This document shows positions 1 to 6,516 of a stretch of DNA of 7,007 bases, piece after piece. This stretch comes from Proteiniphilum sp. UBA5267 (GTDB lineage Bacteria; Bacteroidota; Bacteroidia; Bacteroidales; Dysgonomonadaceae), in the NCBI GenBank assembly GCA_002411515.1, contig DHTF01000122.1, positions 1 through 7,007 of the forward strand, in the 5' to 3' direction. The notes below the pieces were generated by a model that saw only the letters and a program-made list of their open reading frames with translations, made no database searches and was not told the origin of the DNA. Position 1 is the first letter of the stretch. Each line of letters opens with the position of its first letter. Both the position numbers and the translations under genes were made by a program.

Positions 1-203
1 AGGCGATAGAGGATATTGCTGTTTCAGCAGGAAGTTTTCAATGTTTTAAATTTACCGGCGATATAATTGCTACGGTAATGGGAAAGAAAGTGAATTCTTC
101 CACTGCAGAATGGTACGCAAGGGGTGTGGGTGTGGTAAAATCAGAAACCTACGATAAAAACGGAAAACTGGACAGTTATATCCAATTGGAAGAAGTCAAA
201 TAA
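1..203 (+). CDS. C-terminal end of a TapB/DUF3108-like secreted protein (partial)
   Basis: The reading frame is open from base 3 to a TAA at 201-203, giving 66 visible residues; the start lies left of the window. The visible part contains VSAGSFQCFKFTG, then a strand-rich stretch, then AEWYARGVGVVKSETYD and a short polar tail ending EEVK. The pattern 'aGtf.c.k......Wya.GvG.vk.e.yd..Gkl' is what I know from TapB-like/DUF3108-like proteins of Bacteroidetes, which are usually exported beta-rich proteins of unknown function. The signal peptide region is outside the window, so secretion is inferred only from the family. It is the only plus-strand gene here and converges on tRNA-Gln. Family assignment is moderate; that it is the end of a real gene is likely, because the frame stops just before a hairpin. 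Confidence 0.6.
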   Translation, partial: AIEDIAVSAGSFQCFKFTGDIIATVMGKKVNSSTAEWYARGVGVVKSETYDKNGKLDSYIQLEEVK

Positions 204-206
204 AAA

Positions 207-235
207 AATAACCAGCCCGCAAAGGGCTGGTTATT
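207..235 (-). terminator. Hairpin terminator downstream of tRNA-Gln, possibly shared with the convergent gene
   Basis: A perfect 12-bp stem (AATAACCAGCCC at 207-218, GGGCTGGTTATT at 224-235) closes a 5-base loop. Read on the minus strand the stem is followed by a run of T (the A run at 202-208), so it is a textbook intrinsic terminator for the tRNA-Gln transcript, six bases beyond the tRNA end. On the plus strand it follows the stop codon of the partial gene by three bases, but only TTATT within the stem acts as a U-rich end, so termination in that direction should be weaker. Confidence 0.88.
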
Positions 236-241
236 AATGAG

Positions 242-312
242 TTGTCCCACAAGGATTCGAACCTTAACTGGCTGAACCAAAATCAGATGTGCTACCATTA
301 CACCATGGGACA
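242..312 (-). tRNA. tRNA-Gln (anticodon TTG)
   Basis: The minus strand reads TGTCCCA at the 5' acceptor arm and TGGGACA plus discriminator A at the 3' end, which pair in all seven positions. The D arm is GTGT...AGCAC with GG in the loop. The anticodon loop TTTTGGT gives anticodon TTG, which reads CAA/CAG as glutamine. The T arm is TAAGG-TTCGAAT-CCTTG. CCA is not encoded and must be added by the CCA-adding enzyme. The overall sequence closely resembles tRNA-Gln of Bacteroides as I remember it. One oddity is that the outermost anticodon-stem pair (27-43) reads T-C, a mismatch, leaving a four-pair stem. A promoter lies just upstream and a strong terminator just downstream, so it appears to be a single-gene unit. 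Confidence 0.95.
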
Positions 313-339
313 ATCCTATCTGCTTCGTGAAAAGCAGTG

Positions 340-371
340 CAAAAGTAGTACAATAATTTTAACGTTGCAAA
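340..371 (-). promoter_or_regulatory. Predicted promoter of tRNA-Gln (Bacteroidetes sigma-70 type)
   Basis: On the minus strand TTTG (368-371) is followed after exactly 20 bases by TACTTTTG (340-347), matching the Bacteroidetes consensus TTTG-N19-21-TAnnTTTG. Transcription would start near 333-335, about 20 bases before the mature tRNA end. It lies immediately beyond the tyrS stop codon, so the tRNA can be transcribed independently of tyrS. Confidence 0.82.
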
Positions 372-414
372 TTTTTCTCCCGCAAAAAAGAGGGAAAAGG
401 TTCCTTATAGACCA

Positions 415-1707
415 TTATTCAGCGATCAACAGGAAATAATTCTTCTTTCCGCGTTGAGCCAGGATATACTTATTGCCGATCAAGTGCGAAGGAGTGATGA
501 GTTCGTCGAATGTATCCAGTTTCTCTTTGTTGATCATCACACCACCGGCCTGCACGGTTTTGCGCATTTCTCCCTTGGAGGGAAAGACTTCCGCCTCGTC
601 GGTTAGCAAATCCACCGCCTTGATTCCCGTGGCAAGCTTCTCCTTTGAGATGCCAAATTGCGGAACCCCTTCAAAAACCTGTAAGAATGTCTCTTCGTCG
701 ATGGCTCTGAGTGTTTGTGAGGTAGATTTTCCAAAAAGAATTTCAGAAGCATCCACTGCCGTGTTGTAATCTTCGCGTGAGTGAACCATCACGGTAATTT
801 CTTCAGCCAGTTTCTTTTGTAGGGGACGCAGGTGAGGAGTAGCCCGCTGTTCCGCCACCAGTGCTTCAATTTCGTCCTGCGACAGAGAAGTGAAGATCTT
901 GATATACTTTTCGGCATCGTTGTCGCTTACGTTCAGCCAGAACTGGTAAAATTTATAGGGAGATGTGTAGCGCCGGTCGAGCCAGACGTTACCGCTCTCA
1001 GTTTTTCCAAATTTGCCACCGTCGGCTTTGGTGATCAACGGGCAGACCAGAGCGAATGCTTCACCTCCCTCCACACGGCGAATCAGTTCTGTGCCGGTGG
1101 TAATGTTACCCCATTGGTCGGAACCGCCCAGTTGCAGGCGGCATCCATTTTCCCGGTAAAGATGCAGAAAGTCGTATCCCTGCAGTAGCTGGTAAGAGAA
1201 CTCGGTGAACGACATTCCTTCGCTCGATTCGCCGCTGAGTCGTTTCTTCACGGAATCTTTTGCCATCATGTAATTGACCGTAATGTGTTTCCCGATATCA
1301 CGGATGAAGTGCAGGAAGCTGTAATCTTTCATCCAGTCGTAGTTATTCACTAGCAAGGCTTTATTGGGAATGTCGCTCTCGAAGTCAAGAAATTTGGCCA
1401 GTTGTTTTTGTATGGCCTTCTGATTATGGCGCAATGTCTCCTCATCGAGCAGGTTTCGCTCGGCCGATTTCATGGAAGGATCTCCAATCATTCCGGTGGC
1501 GCCCCCTACCAGTGCAATGGGCGTATGGCCGGCACGCTGAAAATGCTTGAGCATCATCACACCCACCAGGTGGCCTATGTGCAGCGAATCGGCAGTGGGA
1601 TCTATGCCGAGGTATCCTGCGGTTTGTTCTTTCATTAACAGTTCCTCCGTGCCGGGCATCACATCTTGTATCATCCCGCGCCAACGGAGTTCTTCCACAA
1701 AATTCAT
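415..1707 (-). CDS. tyrS: Tyrosyl-tRNA synthetase
   Basis: Catalyses ATP-dependent charging of tRNA-Tyr with tyrosine in the cytoplasm (class I synthetase). The 430-residue product has the HIGH motif intact at residues 43-46, the tyrosine-site and connective segment with GGSDQWGN at 194-201, the KMSKS-equivalent KFGKT at 232-236, and a C-terminal S4-type RNA-binding domain from about 365 to the end. KFGKT instead of KMSKS is normal for bacterial TyrRS. The start is uncertain by a few codons. An in-frame TTG at 1723-1725 and an ATG at 1708-1710 lie upstream, but the protein beginning MNFVEELRW at 1707 matches the usual Bacteroidetes N-terminus and length. No Shine-Dalgarno is evident. A -7 element lies about 40 bases upstream. 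The gene follows trkH by about 110 bases with no clear terminator between, so read-through from trkH is possible. Confidence 0.97.
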   Translation of the reverse strand: MNFVEELRWRGMIQDVMPGTEELLMKEQTAGYLGIDPTADSLHIGHLVGVMMLKHFQRAGHTPIALVGGATGMIGDPSMKSAERNLLDEETLRHNQKAIQKQLAKFLDFESDIPNKALLVNNYDWMKDYSFLHFIRDIGKHITVNYMMAKDSVKKRLSGESSEGMSFTEFSYQLLQGYDFLHLYRENGCRLQLGGSDQWGNITTGTELIRRVEGGEAFALVCPLITKADGGKFGKTESGNVWLDRRYTSPYKFYQFWLNVSDNDAEKYIKIFTSLSQDEIEALVAEQRATPHLRPLQKKLAEEITVMVHSREDYNTAVDASEILFGKSTSQTLRAIDEETFLQVFEGVPQFGISKEKLATGIKAVDLLTDEAEVFPSKGEMRKTVQAGGVMINKEKLDTFDELITPSHLIGNKYILAQRGKKNYFLLIAE

Positions 1708-1745
1708 CATTATATAAGCTCTCAATCGTAAATAAAAAAGTGTCG

Positions 1746-1753
1746 CAAAGATA
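1746..1753 (-). promoter_or_regulatory. Predicted -7 promoter element for tyrS
   Basis: The minus strand reads TATCTTTG, an exact TAnnTTTG match, in the trkH-tyrS gap. The expected TTTG about 20 bases upstream is not present (GAAC or AACA at that distance), so the -33 half is weak. Transcription starting near 1740 would give a leader of roughly 30 bases before the ATG at 1707. No T-box or other leader structure is evident in that short stretch. Confidence 0.6.
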
Positions 1754-1817
1754 CGAAAAGTAATCGGAATTCTGTTCGGAGCCGTTTGTCAATCTCACCC
1801 CATCTCCATTTGTTCGC

Positions 1818-3269
1818 TTACCGTTTCCGACGGAACACCAACATCATCAACAAGGCAAATACATTCATTATCTCGAGGCGTCCCAGCAGCATGTTGGCCG
1901 AGAGGATGTATTTGGCGGCATCGGGCAAATGACCAAAATTTCCAAATGAACCGACCGTTTCAAAGCCCGGACCCACGTTTCCAAGGGTCGCGACAGAAGC
2001 AGAAAAAGCAGTCATTCCGTCTATATTCATTGTCGTAAGAAGCAATGCTGTCAGAGATAGCGTAAGTACATACACCACTATGAAAACCATGACCTGCAGT
2101 TCCAACTTTTGGTTGATCACCTGTTTATCCATTCTAGCAACATATACTCCTTCGGGATGTAAAATCTGCTTCAATTGTTTCTGTGCGGATGCGAAAAAAA
2201 GATAGATGCGGTCGAATTTGATACCCCCGGCAGTTGAACCAACCATTCCGCATTGAATAGAGAAATAGAGAAGCAGGAAGATGGAAAAAAAAGGCCAGTT
2301 TGCGGTATCTACAGTTGCATACCCAGTGGTGCTTGCCAGCGAGACAACCTGAAAAGCTGCCAGCCTGAAAGCTTCCCAGAAACTGTAAAAATTTTCTTTT
2401 GTCAGCTGTAGAGCGATCAGCACGATGCCGATGAACAGTACGAGCACATACATACGGGTCGGATGAGACCGGAACAGGTTGTACTTTTTTCTCGTCATGG
2501 TTCCGTAAATGAGTCCGAAGTGCATGCTGCTGATGAGCATGAAGAAAATGGTGATCGATTCAATCCATACACTGTCATAAGCCGCAATACTTGCATTCCG
2601 GGTTGAGAATCCTGAGGTAGCCACGGTGGTGAAGGAATGACAGATCGCATCAAAGAAAGACATGCCCGCCACTTTCAGCAAAATTATTTGTGAAACAATC
2701 AGGATGAAATAGACCATGACGATGATGCGGGTGATATGCCGTGACCGCATGGTGAAGCTCATCTTCGATAAGTCAGAGACTTCTGCCCGGTAAAAGCTGG
2801 ACAGGGAGCTCCCTTTTTCGGGTAGAATCAGCAGTACAAACAGGATGATTCCCACTCCTCCGATGAAGGAGGTAGAGGAACGCCAGAAAAGTAATCCCAT
2901 AGGAAGTGCTTCCACATTGGTCAATATGCTGGCGCCGGTGGTCGTATATCCTGAAACACTCTCGAAGATGGCATTGGCCAAGTCAAATTCACCTCCCCAC
3001 ATGAGGTAGGGTATCATGCCGGCTAAACAGGTTATCACCCAACCGAATACGCTGATGGCCAAACCTTCATGAAACCTGATTTCACCTGTTCTGCCGATCA
3101 GTAACTGGGGCAATGTACCCATGGCTGCACAGATAGCAAAACTTATGATCAGAGCTTGAAATGATGATTCCTGGTTAAAAAAAGAGATAGCTGCTGCAAT
3201 AAGCAAAAACAGCGAATTAAAAAGTAGAATGTGCCCTGAATATTTAACGACGACCTTGAATCGGATCAT
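1818..3269 (-). CDS. trkH: TrkH-family potassium uptake protein (membrane subunit)
   Basis: Forms the K+-conducting membrane subunit of a Trk/Ktr-type uptake system in the inner membrane. The 483-residue protein is strongly hydrophobic and shows the four pore-loop repeats of the SKT superfamily: TTTGAS (109-114), TTVATSGFST (214-223), STTGYA (313-318) and ATLGNVGPG (427-435). Each carries the selectivity-filter glycine (112, 220, 316, 430). Also visible are GSTAGG at 344-349 and GRLEI at 463-467 near the C-terminus, both typical of TrkH. The length fits the family. The ATG at 3269 begins MIRFKVVVKYSG, a plausible start; no Shine-Dalgarno is visible. TrkH normally needs a cytoplasmic nucleotide-binding partner (TrkA). 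None is encoded next to it here: tyrS lies downstream, and a 254-base gap and the terminator of an unrelated gene lie upstream. Confidence 0.95.
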   Translation of the reverse strand: MIRFKVVVKYSGHILLFNSLFLLIAAAISFFNQESSFQALIISFAICAAMGTLPQLLIGRTGEIRFHEGLAISVFGWVITCLAGMIPYLMWGGEFDLANAIFESVSGYTTTGASILTNVEALPMGLLFWRSSTSFIGGVGIILFVLLILPEKGSSLSSFYRAEVSDLSKMSFTMRSRHITRIIVMVYFILIVSQIILLKVAGMSFFDAICHSFTTVATSGFSTRNASIAAYDSVWIESITIFFMLISSMHFGLIYGTMTRKKYNLFRSHPTRMYVLVLFIGIVLIALQLTKENFYSFWEAFRLAAFQVVSLASTTGYATVDTANWPFFSIFLLLYFSIQCGMVGSTAGGIKFDRIYLFFASAQKQLKQILHPEGVYVARMDKQVINQKLELQVMVFIVVYVLTLSLTALLLTTMNIDGMTAFSASVATLGNVGPGFETVGSFGNFGHLPDAAKYILSANMLLGRLEIMNVFALLMMLVFRRKR

Positions 3270-3284
3270 ATTTTTTATTCTTGT

Positions 3285-3321
3285 GCATCGTAATCAGCCG
3301 ATTCTCAAAAAGGACTGATGC
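3285..3321 (-). other. Possible folding leader RNA upstream of trkH
   Basis: In the predicted 5' leader of trkH the segment GCATCAG (minus strand, 3321-3315) can pair in two mutually exclusive ways. Its ATCAG can pair with CTGAT (3297-3293), extended by CC/GG across a one-base bulge. Alternatively its GCATC can pair with GATGC (3289-3285), just before the start codon at 3269. I do not recognise any known riboswitch, and short helices like these arise by chance. Confidence 0.22.
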
Positions 3322-3338
3322 GGTGTACTTTTATCCGG

Positions 3339-3346
3339 CAAAATTA
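3339..3346 (-). promoter_or_regulatory. Predicted -7 promoter element for trkH
   Basis: The minus strand reads TAATTTTG, an exact TAnnTTTG match, about 70 bases before the trkH ATG. No TTTG lies 19-21 bases upstream; the region there is A-rich instead. A start near 3332 would give a leader of about 60 bases. The rest of the 254-base gap, between this element and the hairpin at 3447-3486, is AT-rich and shows nothing further that I can identify. Confidence 0.55.
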
Positions 3347-3446
3347 CATTTTTTTTCTGATTGATTTACATCCTTTTTGTTTTACCCCAAAATATTTTTG
3401 CCATGCTCCATCCCGTTGTCTAAGGAAAAAATCGCAATAGAAAATA

Positions 3447-3486
3447 AAAGTGGCTGCCTCTTTTCTGAAGATGAGGCAGCCACTTT
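3447..3486 (-). terminator. Intrinsic terminator of the lipoprotein gene
   Basis: A perfect 14-bp inverted repeat (AAAGTGGCTGCCTC at 3447-3460, GAGGCAGCCACTTT at 3473-3486) encloses a 12-base loop. On the minus strand it begins 37 bases after the lipoprotein stop codon and runs into a T-rich tail (CTTTTATTTTC). It separates the lipoprotein unit from trkH. Confidence 0.88.
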
Positions 3487-3523
3487 AAAATTTATTGTTG
3501 TGGTTTTTTTATGATCGCGGTCC

Positions 3524-5224
3524 TTATTTTACGATCGACATGAACTCCTGGTTGGTGCGGTATTTTGCAAATTCCAGGTCGTTGGCGGCTTTTACAGCAA
3601 AGCTGCGATCGCGGCCAATGGCTGTACGCAAGTTACCTGCAACATCGTTGAAGTTGTTTGTGCGTGAGGCAATGATAGCCAGCAGATAGGCGGTGGTAGC
3701 ATCGGGGTTCTCCACTGCTTCCAGCGTTTGTTTTGCTTTGTTGTAATCCCGTACGAGCAACTGTGCCAGACCGGCATTGTTTGTCTGGTTGTTGCCGTAG
3801 GAACCTACAGCCTGATTGTAGTTACCCTGCAACAGACTGAGTACACCCATGGCTTGGTCGAGGCTGGCAGCACCTGCAGAGCGGCCTAGCAGTTCATTGG
3901 CTTTTTGCAGATCATTGTCCATGATAGCGAGCAACGCTTTGTTCATGTTGGCTTCAGGAGCTGAAGGATTGACCTGTGCAGCGCGTTCGAAAGACTGTTT
4001 TGCTTTTGCGAAGTCGCCTTGTTTATAGAACATGGTTCCAATGTTGTTCCAGCCTCTGTAATCGTTAGAGAAGTTAGCTGTAACGAACTGGTAAATGCGT
4101 TCTTTCACTTTGTCATCGGTTGTGAGGGTTGAGGCATAGAGCAGCTCTTCCACGGACAGTTCTTTCGGATTGCTGTTCCATGCAGCCATGATTTCTTCAT
4201 CCGACTTGCCGACGATCTCAATGTTGGCAATGATGCGAGAGCGACGCAGTTGGGGAAGAATTGTTTCGGCCAGGTCTTCGAACACGTAAGAGATGTTCTT
4301 GATCTCCTTTTCACGGGTTTCAGAGTCGGGATACATTTCCAGCACACGGAGAATCAAGTCTTTATCCTGCAGGTTCGATGCAGAAACAAGCTGACGGAAG
4401 CCGTCCCAGTCTTCGGCCGTATAACGGGCGTAGATCTCTGTGTCGATTTTTTTGCTCTTCAGCTCTTTTGTCAGGTAGGACGATGTATTTTTTTCACGTT
4501 GTGCAGCCAGTTTTTCGTTGAGCGAAAGTCCACCGTCGGGAGAAGCATACGCCGATACTTCCAGATTCAAGTTTTGTTTTGGGTCGTTGAATGCTTGTTC
4601 TACACGGGTTTTCCAGTCACTCAAATCCTTTTTGTCTAGTTCGCTCTGGCGCAGTTTGGCCTGTTCGATTACGAACATGATGCTGGCCTCCTGGGCTTCC
4701 TTGATGATGCGCTGAAATCCGTCGGGGGCTACTGAGGGAGTGCTTGTTTTCACGTCGGCCAGTGCTGAAGTGGCAATTACGCCGTCAGCCACTTTGAGGT
4801 CGGGCAGCTTCGATTGTTTATTTTTTATTCTCCCGTCGAAACGAAGGTAGAGTTCCGATGAAAGCATCTCGGGCTTGTAGGGGAAAGTAGTGGTAATGGT
4901 GAAATTGCCTCCTTTGCTGTTGGAGATGGTCACCCTGTTTCCGGAGATTTTTTCACCCTGGTAGCTGAATGGCGTTCCGGCCAATTCGCTGTCACCATAC
5001 TTCAATACGGGAGTAATGGTCAATGTTGCACTTTTGTGGAACCACTTTTCAGGGAAGGTCCCATTGATTGTAACCGGAATTTGATTACCCACCGTTTCAA
5101 GTGGTGAGGGGGTTACATTAAAATTGCTTTGTGAAAGCGGTTTGAGTTTACTGCTGCAGGAGGTGGCGAATAATACTACCATCACAGCAAGCAAAAGCGA
5201 CAAAAGATTTGATTTCCTGTTCAT
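3524..5224 (-). CDS. Lipoprotein with OmpA-like segment and TPR-like repeats, function unknown
   Basis: A 566-residue envelope protein. It starts with a type II signal peptide: MNRKSN, a hydrophobic core, then the lipobox FATSC with lipidated Cys at residue 23. The residues after Cys (SSKLKP) lack the acidic surface-export signal described in Bacteroides, so it may face the periplasm (inference). Residues about 30-160 are beta-rich (TPSPLETVG, PVTINGTFP, TPVLKYG). Around 219-262 the stretch LEVSAYASPDGG...LNEKLAAQREKNTSSYL resembles the peptidoglycan-binding core of OmpA C-terminal domains. Residues about 388-545 contain TPR-like helices, the clearest beginning RGWNNIGTMFYKQGDFAKAK. I recognise the overall layout from conserved Bacteroidales proteins annotated only as TPR or hypothetical. 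Its own promoter and terminator make it a single-gene unit, probably well expressed. The ATG at 5224 gives a complete signal peptide. The envelope location is well supported; the specific role is unknown. Confidence 0.9.
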   Translation of the reverse strand: MNRKSNLLSLLLAVMVVLFATSCSSKLKPLSQSNFNVTPSPLETVGNQIPVTINGTFPEKWFHKSATLTITPVLKYGDSELAGTPFSYQGEKISGNRVTISNSKGGNFTITTTFPYKPEMLSSELYLRFDGRIKNKQSKLPDLKVADGVIATSALADVKTSTPSVAPDGFQRIIKEAQEASIMFVIEQAKLRQSELDKKDLSDWKTRVEQAFNDPKQNLNLEVSAYASPDGGLSLNEKLAAQREKNTSSYLTKELKSKKIDTEIYARYTAEDWDGFRQLVSASNLQDKDLILRVLEMYPDSETREKEIKNISYVFEDLAETILPQLRRSRIIANIEIVGKSDEEIMAAWNSNPKELSVEELLYASTLTTDDKVKERIYQFVTANFSNDYRGWNNIGTMFYKQGDFAKAKQSFERAAQVNPSAPEANMNKALLAIMDNDLQKANELLGRSAGAASLDQAMGVLSLLQGNYNQAVGSYGNNQTNNAGLAQLLVRDYNKAKQTLEAVENPDATTAYLLAIIASRTNNFNDVAGNLRTAIGRDRSFAVKAANDLEFAKYRTNQEFMSIVK

Positions 5225-5270
5225 TTGGTTTTAAGTTTATATTAATTAAATCAATCAAATTTCCGATGTT

Positions 5271-5348
5271 TTATAGCAGACAAATATACCCGATTTTTTA
5301 CAATTAACAAAGTCTTATTTTCAATATTTACGTTAAATTCTGCTATAA
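5271..5348. repeat. 10-bp inverted repeat bracketing the lipoprotein promoter
   Basis: TTATAGCAGA at 5271-5280 and its exact reverse complement TCTGCTATAA at 5339-5348 are separated by 58 bases. They enclose the whole predicted promoter, with the left copy directly touching the -7 element. Pairing does not extend beyond 10 bp in either direction. Several repeats of this length are expected by chance in 7 kb, so only the placement is suggestive. It could be a regulator-binding pair, an invertible segment, or coincidence. Confidence 0.4.
5281..5311 (-). promoter_or_regulatory. Predicted strong promoter of the lipoprotein gene
   Basis: The minus strand has TTTG (5308-5311), a 19-base spacer, then TATATTTG (5281-5288), a full match to the Bacteroidetes housekeeping consensus. 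Transcription would start around 5274, giving a 5' leader of about 50 AT-rich bases before the ATG at 5224. AT-rich leaders without Shine-Dalgarno are usual for well-translated genes in this phylum. Confidence 0.85.
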
Positions 5349-5394
5349 TTGTGGCTTATTGTCAGCAAAACGATAGTTGCCTGCGGGAATGTTT

Positions 5395-6516
5395 TCATTT
5401 TCCAAATCCCAATCTTTGCAGCTCAAGTAAAACAGCCGGAGCCGCTTGATCTACCCTGTAGGCCGGATATTCCCGTCGCAGGGGATAGTTGGAGCGAAAC
5501 CAGTAAAATTTTTCCGGTGCAGCCTTGAGAGCCTCAGTCTCCTTCACTGGGTTATAGCTATGCCATACTGCGTGAGCCAGCTGTTCCCCGGGAGAGATGT
5601 GCTGCAAGTCAATCACAGGCTGTTCGGGGTGGGGCATCTCATTGTATAACGGATTGATGTCCAATTCAAAAAAGTCCCGCAAATTCTCGAGGCTCATTTT
5701 CGTGGCAGTCCATTTTCCGTCGGCACTGTATCCGGCAATGTGGGGTGTGGCGATATCGGCCAGCTCAAGAAGGTCGCGGTCTATCTCAGGTTCATTCTCC
5801 CAACAATCGATTACCACCCCTGAGATGGTTTTCTCACTGAGTGCCTTTTTCAGGGCCTGGTTGTCGGTAATAGCACCACGGGCGGCATTGATGATAAATG
5901 GCTTTCGAGCGAGGCGCTGTAGAAATGCATCATCTGCTAGGTGAAAGGTTGCGTAAGGACCTTTTTTTGTCAGGGGAGTGTGAAAGGTGATGATGTCGGC
6001 CTCTTGTGTAATTACCTCCATGTCGACAAACAGTCCAGCTGCATTTCCCTCTTTTTCTGCCCGGGGCGGGTCGTTGAGCAGCACCCTCATTCCCAGCTTG
6101 CGGCATGCTGCCTCCACCTTGCTTCCCACATTTCCAACACCCACAATGCCAATGGTTTTCTCTTTCAATGTGAACTGATACTTTCGTGCCAGCCACAGGA
6201 GTGAGGCAGTGACATACTGTTCCACCGAGTTGGCATTGCAGCCGGGTGCGGTACGCCAGGCAATGTTGTGTTCGTCGCAATAAGCCGTGTCGATGTGGTC
6301 GTAACCGATGGTAGCCGAGCAGATCAGTTTCACTGCGGTGTTTTCGAGGATCTCTTTCCCAAAATGCGTTACCGTGCGTACAATCAACGCATCTTTGTCC
6401 TTGATAGCTTCCTGGGTGAACTGATTCCCCGGCAGGTATTCCACTTCGCCCAATTGTTCTGCTACCCCCTTCAGGAAGGGTATATGCGCATCGGCCAGTA
6501 TTCTCAGCTTCATCAT
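5395..6516 (-). CDS. pdxB: 4-phosphoerythronate dehydrogenase
   Basis: Oxidises 4-phospho-D-erythronate to 2-oxo-3-hydroxy-4-phosphobutanoate, the second step of the DXP-dependent branch of pyridoxal 5'-phosphate synthesis, in the cytoplasm. The 373-residue protein is a D-2-hydroxyacid dehydrogenase. It has an N-terminal substrate-binding part (ATIGYDHID at 68-76), the NAD-binding GVGNVG at 126-131, and the catalytic triad visible as Arg213 (NAARG), Glu242 (ENEPE) and His259 (TPHIAGYS). The C-terminal segment from about 290 (ending LLELQRLGFGK) corresponds to the PdxB dimerisation domain that separates it from SerA-type enzymes. Length is close to E. coli PdxB. The ATG at 6516 overlaps the upstream gene's TGA as ATGA; a second ATG directly follows at 6513. 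This suggests one transcript with translational coupling. The promoter must lie outside the window. Confidence 0.94.
   Translation of the reverse strand: MMKLRILADAHIPFLKGVAEQLGEVEYLPGNQFTQEAIKDKDALIVRTVTHFGKEILENTAVKLICSATIGYDHIDTAYCDEHNIAWRTAPGCNANSVEQYVTASLLWLARKYQFTLKEKTIGIVGVGNVGSKVEAACRKLGMRVLLNDPPRAEKEGNAAGLFVDMEVITQEADIITFHTPLTKKGPYATFHLADDAFLQRLARKPFIINAARGAITDNQALKKALSEKTISGVVIDCWENEPEIDRDLLELADIATPHIAGYSADGKWTATKMSLENLRDFFELDINPLYNEMPHPEQPVIDLQHISPGEQLAHAVWHSYNPVKETEALKAAPEKFYWFRSNYPLRREYPAYRVDQAAPAVLLELQRLGFGK

Noticed and set aside
376..399. Possible terminator of tyrS (TTTTCCC ... GGGAGAAAA on the minus strand)
   Set aside because: The stem is short, has a bulge and a 10-base loop, and lacks a proper T run after it.
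1708..1725. Longer tyrS starting at TTG 1723-1725 or ATG 1708-1710
   Set aside because: The extra residues are not part of the usual TyrRS N-terminus, which begins MNFVEELRW. The TTG would leave only about 15 bases of leader after the predicted start site. The ATG at 1710 cannot be excluded.
1442..1798. 118-residue minus-strand reading frame overlapping the 5' end of tyrS
   Set aside because: It is a frame-shifted shadow of tyrS, rich in Arg/His/Cys, with no recognisable domain.
3512..3536. Short GATCG/CGATC inverted repeat around the lipoprotein stop codon
   Set aside because: It has only five base pairs and a long loop, and the strong terminator just beyond it explains transcript ending.
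4250..4639. 129-residue plus-strand reading frame antisense to the lipoprotein gene
   Set aside because: It lies entirely within a well-supported gene, has unusual composition (many Phe, Cys, Val) and no promoter of its own. It is an antisense shadow.
5930..6280. 116-residue minus-strand reading frame inside pdxB
   Set aside because: It is an alternative-frame shadow of the pdxB NAD-binding domain region.
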